DNA of 8,823 bases, taken from assembly GCA_022781015.1 (NCBI GenBank), contig JALEUF010000100.1, positions 1 to 8,823 on the forward strand, in the 5' to 3' direction. Positions 6,476 to 8,823 of the stretch are shown here, in pieces; the stretch's first letter is position 1, and every line of letters begins with the position of its first letter. The translations under genes were made by a program, and so were the position numbers. The notes under the pieces were generated by a model, which did not search any database, was not told where the DNA came from, and worked only from the letters and a program-made list of their open reading frames with translations. Source of the DNA: Caryophanales bacterium. Its GTDB lineage: Bacteria; Bacillota_I; Bacilli_A; RFN20; CAG-826.

Positions 6476-7605
6476 TCAATAGAAAGGCAGTAGCTTCTTC
6501 TACGTTTATGTTCAATCGAATTGAATCTCTTCCATTGATTCCTGACATTATGGTTGTCTTCTAGATTCAAATTTGTTTCGTAATAATCTATTTTGCCACT
6601 GTTAAGGAGCTCTATCATCTTATAAAGAAATACAGAATTGATTCCTGTATTTAAATATTCAGGCAATACACATACTAATCCTAATTCAATTACCTTTGGA
6701 TTCCTAATTGCCTTTAGAAGCCTAAATAAAGTAGGTAATGTTAATCTTCCACCGCTTTTAGATATTGCTTTACCAATAAAAGGGAAGGATAGACCAATGG
6801 CCACTACTTTTTCATTCTTGTCCAAAATTAGGATCAATTCCTTTGGTTTTAAAATTAATTTGAATTGATTGATTATCTTGCGCCTAGTCTCCTTTTTAAA
6901 CGGGACTGTCCCATATAATTTAGAATAACCAATATCAACGCAATCAAAAAAACCATCACAATATTTATCTAAATATTTAGAAGTACTAATATTTGTAGGA
7001 GCAATATGCAAATCATATTTCTTAAGCAATAAGGAAGATATCTTTCCTAATTTAATAGAAGTTTCCTTATCGTTTTCTGATGGACGTAACTTGCTTTCGA
7101 CCCAGTCAACTTCCTTTTTAAACCCAATAGATTCGATTAGCTTCTGGTAATAAGAATAATTATATTGTTCAGAGAAAGTAGATATTTGATCAAATCCATC
7201 AATAAGTAGACCTTCACGTTCAAAATCGCTTGCCCCAAGTGGGCCACAGCAAGTAGTCATCCCTTCTTGTTTGCCAAAATTAAAAACGGCTTCGAATAAT
7301 TTCTTGGCCACTTCAGCATCATCGATGCAATCAAAACGGGTAAACCTTATTCTTTTCTCGTTCTTTAATTCGTTATATTGCTTTTGAATGATTCCTTCAA
7401 TACGCCCAACAACCTCATTATCTTTATATGCCAAAAAGAATTTGCTTATAATCTCATCTTCATAAGGCGATTTATGCTTTAACGCTTTTATTTCGTCTCC
7501 ATATAAAGGAGGGACAAAACAAGGGTTGTTCTTATATAGCTTCAAAGGGAAATTGACAAATTGCCTTATTTCCCTATTGGTCTTAACTTCTTTAACAATA
7601 ATCAT
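6472..7605 (-). CDS. GNAT-like N-acyltransferase-fold protein of unknown function
   Basis: This 377-residue soluble protein resembles, from memory, a family widespread in Bacteroidota and Bacillota annotated as GNAT-like or hypothetical. The N-terminal part has the family's opening, FVNFPLKLYKNNPCFVPPLYGDE (about 17-38, with the FxxFPxxLYKxxPxFVPPL pattern). A GNAT-like strand pair FFLAYKDNEVVGRIEG follows (56-71), then a conserved CCGPLGASDFEREGLLIDGF (119-138). The C-terminal half looks like a second GNAT domain: a strand pair near 257-275, LGLVCVLPEYLNTGINS (308-324), resembling the acyl-CoA-binding motif, and a closing ETNLNLEDNHNVRNQWKRF (343-361). Acyl transfer to an unknown acceptor is inferred. 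Its ATG lies 3 bases after the DegV stop without a clear Shine-Dalgarno, so translation is probably coupled. It ends in TGA. Confidence 0.85.
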   Translation of the reverse strand: MIIVKEVKTNREIRQFVNFPLKLYKNNPCFVPPLYGDEIKALKHKSPYEDEIISKFFLAYKDNEVVGRIEGIIQKQYNELKNEKRIRFTRFDCIDDAEVAKKLFEAVFNFGKQEGMTTCCGPLGASDFEREGLLIDGFDQISTFSEQYNYSYYQKLIESIGFKKEVDWVESKLRPSENDKETSIKLGKISSLLLKKYDLHIAPTNISTSKYLDKYCDGFFDCVDIGYSKLYGTVPFKKETRRKIINQFKLILKPKELILILDKNEKVVAIGLSFPFIGKAISKSGGRLTLPTLFRLLKAIRNPKVIELGLVCVLPEYLNTGINSVFLYKMIELLNSGKIDYYETNLNLEDNHNVRNQWKRFNSIEHKRRRSYCLSIE

Positions 7606-7608
7606 AAA

Positions 7609-8508
7609 TTAATCTAGAGGCTCATCTTCTCTTCTAAGAGGAATATATTCATATCCAGCAAGCCAAGGTCCATTATGTATTCCAGAAACCGGAGACATAA
7701 TAACATCATCATGATTGGTCTTTATTCCATATGCCTTTTCAACTTCTTTCATCTTTTCTAAGGTAGATGGACCAGTATAGACATGGAATAACAAATAATC
7801 CTTTTCATCCCTATCGCAAATTATCTTGTTCTTTAATAATTCGCATGTCTTCATTATGGAACGCTTGACTCCGATTGTATTGAACAAAGGAACTAAGTAA
7901 CCACTTCTATCAAAATGCAATACAGGCACTATATTAATAGTCTTGCCTACATATGCTTTTGCTCCCCTTAGCCTTCCGTTAAATATCAAATAATCTAGTT
8001 TTTCATCTAATCCAATGAATTCCTGTCTAGCCTTTATCCATTCGATTTCCTTGACAATGGTTTCGGTTGGGACTCCTTTATCAACAAGTTCTTTTGCCTT
8101 AACTGCTAGATAGCCTTCATTAAAGCAAGTAATCCTAGAATCAATAACTGTTATCTTAATCTTGCCGATATAGGCTGCTGCGACTAGGTTAATAAAATTA
8201 TAGGTGCCACCTAATCCTGAAGATATGGCAATGCAGATAATTTCATCATATCCTTCGTCAATTGCCTTTTGGAAATGCTCCGCTATTTCTTCATATGTCG
8301 GCATAGCAGTATGGGGAAGATTGTCTTTTACTTCCTTTGTATTTTCCATCTGCTTATATAAATCGACTGGATCTAAATCAAATCCTTCTAGATATTCCTT
8401 CCCTTTGAAAAACAAATAAATACGGATAATATCTATCCCTAGGTTTCTATATCTTTCTGGAGCGTATTCAAGGCATCCAGTTGATGTACACATGACAAGA
8501 CGTTTCAT
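7609..8508 (-). CDS. DegV-family (EDD fold) fatty-acid-binding protein
   Basis: This 299-residue protein is slightly longer than the usual 280. DegV landmarks appear in order: a TSTGCL loop (8-13) where most members have DSTADL, HTAMPTYEE (66-74) matching the ligand-contact loop usually written TSQPTP, SSGLGGTY (96-103), VIDSR (121-125), LDYLIFNGRLRGAKAYVG (171-188) and GIHNGPWLAG (276-285). His278 corresponds to the conserved histidine in the carboxylate pocket. FakB-type members of the family present a bound fatty acid to the kinase FakA for phosphorylation. No fakA-like gene is visible here, so which fatty acid it carries and whether it feeds phospholipid synthesis are inferences. The start is supported by GGAG 5 bases before the ATG. 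Its co-transcribed partner is a GNAT-like protein, so an acyl-handling link is possible but unproven. Confidence 0.92.
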   Translation of the reverse strand: MKRLVMCTSTGCLEYAPERYRNLGIDIIRIYLFFKGKEYLEGFDLDPVDLYKQMENTKEVKDNLPHTAMPTYEEIAEHFQKAIDEGYDEIICIAISSGLGGTYNFINLVAAAYIGKIKITVIDSRITCFNEGYLAVKAKELVDKGVPTETIVKEIEWIKARQEFIGLDEKLDYLIFNGRLRGAKAYVGKTINIVPVLHFDRSGYLVPLFNTIGVKRSIMKTCELLKNKIICDRDEKDYLLFHVYTGPSTLEKMKEVEKAYGIKTNHDDVIMSPVSGIHNGPWLAGYEYIPLRREDEPLD

Positions 8509-8539
8509 AAGTACTCCATAATTTTTACATGAAATAAGT

Positions 8540-8575
8540 TACCATTTTTGCTTGTTTATAACAAGAAAATGGGTA
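8540..8575. repeat. Long imperfect inverted repeat in the DegV upstream region
   Basis: The inner arms CTTGTT and AACAAG are perfect around a 3-base centre. The outer arms extend through T-rich/A-rich segments to TACC at one end and GGTA at the other, about 16 bases per arm with small gaps. On the plus strand the repeat is followed by TTTTT, the look of a terminator, yet no plus-strand gene ends here. On the minus strand it overlaps the putative DegV promoter, which suggests an operator or leader hairpin. Confidence 0.6.
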
Positions 8576-8583
8576 TTTTTAAA
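8555..8583 (-). promoter_or_regulatory. Possible promoter of the DegV gene
   Basis: On the minus strand TTTAAA (8578-8583) and TATAAA (8555-8560) are 17 bases apart, matching 4 and 5 of 6 consensus positions. Transcription would begin near 8548, about 40 bases before the ATG. The region is AT-rich, so box-like sequences are easily found. The overlap with the inverted repeat is the main supporting observation. Confidence 0.4.
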
Positions 8584-8766
8584 CCTAAAAAGATAAAGAA
8601 AAGTCCTATAAGAAAAGAAAAGTTTGACACTGTTAAATATCTAACTGACAAAACGCTACGATAAAGCCAATTCTTGCTAGACAAGCTATTTGACTATTGC
8701 AAAAGATCTTGTTTTCGCCCTAAGTTCCTCATGATTTCTTACTTTTTCTCCAAAAGGAAAAGTTCT

Positions 8767-8823
8767 TCAAATGCAGGTAAGACCACCCCCTTCTTTTAAC
8801 AAGTCATCATTCAAAGCAAAACC
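8767..8823 (-). CDS. C-terminal fragment of an unidentified gene at the right edge
   Basis: Only this minus-strand frame is open at the right edge; the other two stop within five codons. It gives 18 residues, GFALNDDLLKEGGGLTCI, and then TGA. The GGGLTC pattern near a C-terminus recalls the catalytic-cysteine region of guanidino-modifying enzymes such as arginine deiminase and dimethylargininase (GGG..C or GxLTC followed by a few residues). Eighteen residues are too few to assign the family. Such enzymes normally extend several residues past the cysteine, whereas this frame stops after one. Confidence 0.4.
   Translation of the reverse strand, partial: GFALNDDLLKEGGGLTCI

Larger units (their letters stand above)
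8509..8766. other. Noncoding leader region upstream of the DegV gene
   Basis: This gap holds the DegV ribosome binding site (GGAG at 8514-8517), a possible promoter and a long inverted repeat. It also holds a purine-rich (plus strand) stretch with AAAGAAAAGT at 8595-8604 and 8614-8623. I see no convincing gene. The minus-strand frame of the right-edge fragment stays open for 26 codons past its TGA, to TAG at 8686-8688. Confidence 0.55.

Noticed and set aside
8595..8623. AAAGAAAAGT direct repeat, 19-base period
   Set aside because: Low-complexity purine-rich DNA; chance repetition is likely.
8624..8652. Plus-strand promoter starting with a perfect TTGACA at 8624-8629
   Set aside because: The sequence 17 bases later (GACAAA) is not a -10 box and no plus-strand gene follows.
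1..8823. CRISPR array, tRNA, rRNA, insertion sequence or phage attachment site
   Set aside because: No regularly spaced repeats, cloverleaf, rRNA-like sequence, transposase or terminal inverted repeats were seen on either strand.
1..8823. Alternative genetic code with UGA as tryptophan
   Set aside because: Two well-defined genes end in TGA at sensible positions and tryptophans are encoded by TGG.

Overview
The window is a low-GC stretch whose genes all lie on the minus strand. TGA is the stop codon of two clear genes and TGG encodes tryptophan, so the standard bacterial code applies. Strong AGGAGG-type ribosome binding sites, a lipoprotein signal, a catabolite-type operator, a DegV protein and a ROK-family protein all suggest a Bacillota relative. 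An Erysipelotrichia/Clostridia-like gut lineage is my guess and is not proven. UGA=Trp mollicutes are excluded.

Reading in the direction of transcription (right to left), the right edge holds the last codons of an unidentified gene (8767-8823). A noncoding gap follows, with a large inverted repeat overlapping a possible promoter. Next comes a tight pair: a DegV-family fatty-acid-binding protein (7609-8508) and, 3 bases later, a GNAT-like protein of unknown function (6472-7605). A possible 25-residue membrane peptide (6398-6475) overlaps the GNAT-like stop codon by an ATGA junction. A hairpin terminator and an AT-rich regulatory region (6034-6397) separate this cluster from the next.

The second cluster is an ABC importer operon: substrate-binding lipoprotein (4825-6033), fused two-domain permease (2949-4757), ATPase (1319-2947) and a ROK-family sugar-kinase-like protein (1-1322, cut by the left edge). 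The last two pairs are nearly contiguous (1 base apart, then a 4-base overlap). The promoter carries a perfect match to the CcpA/LacI-family consensus TGWAANCGNTNWCA exactly between its -35 and -10 boxes, implying repression by a LacI-family protein. A strong hairpin with a T-run sits between binding-protein and permease genes and probably lowers expression of the membrane parts relative to the binding protein.

The permease layout is that of FbpB-type (ferric iron / sugar-phosphate / phosphonate) importers. The ROK partner and catabolite-type operator point to a carbohydrate or phosphorylated sugar as cargo. The ATPase is unusual in carrying about 120 extra charged residues in its helical subdomain and a second charged insert in its C-terminal regulatory domain.
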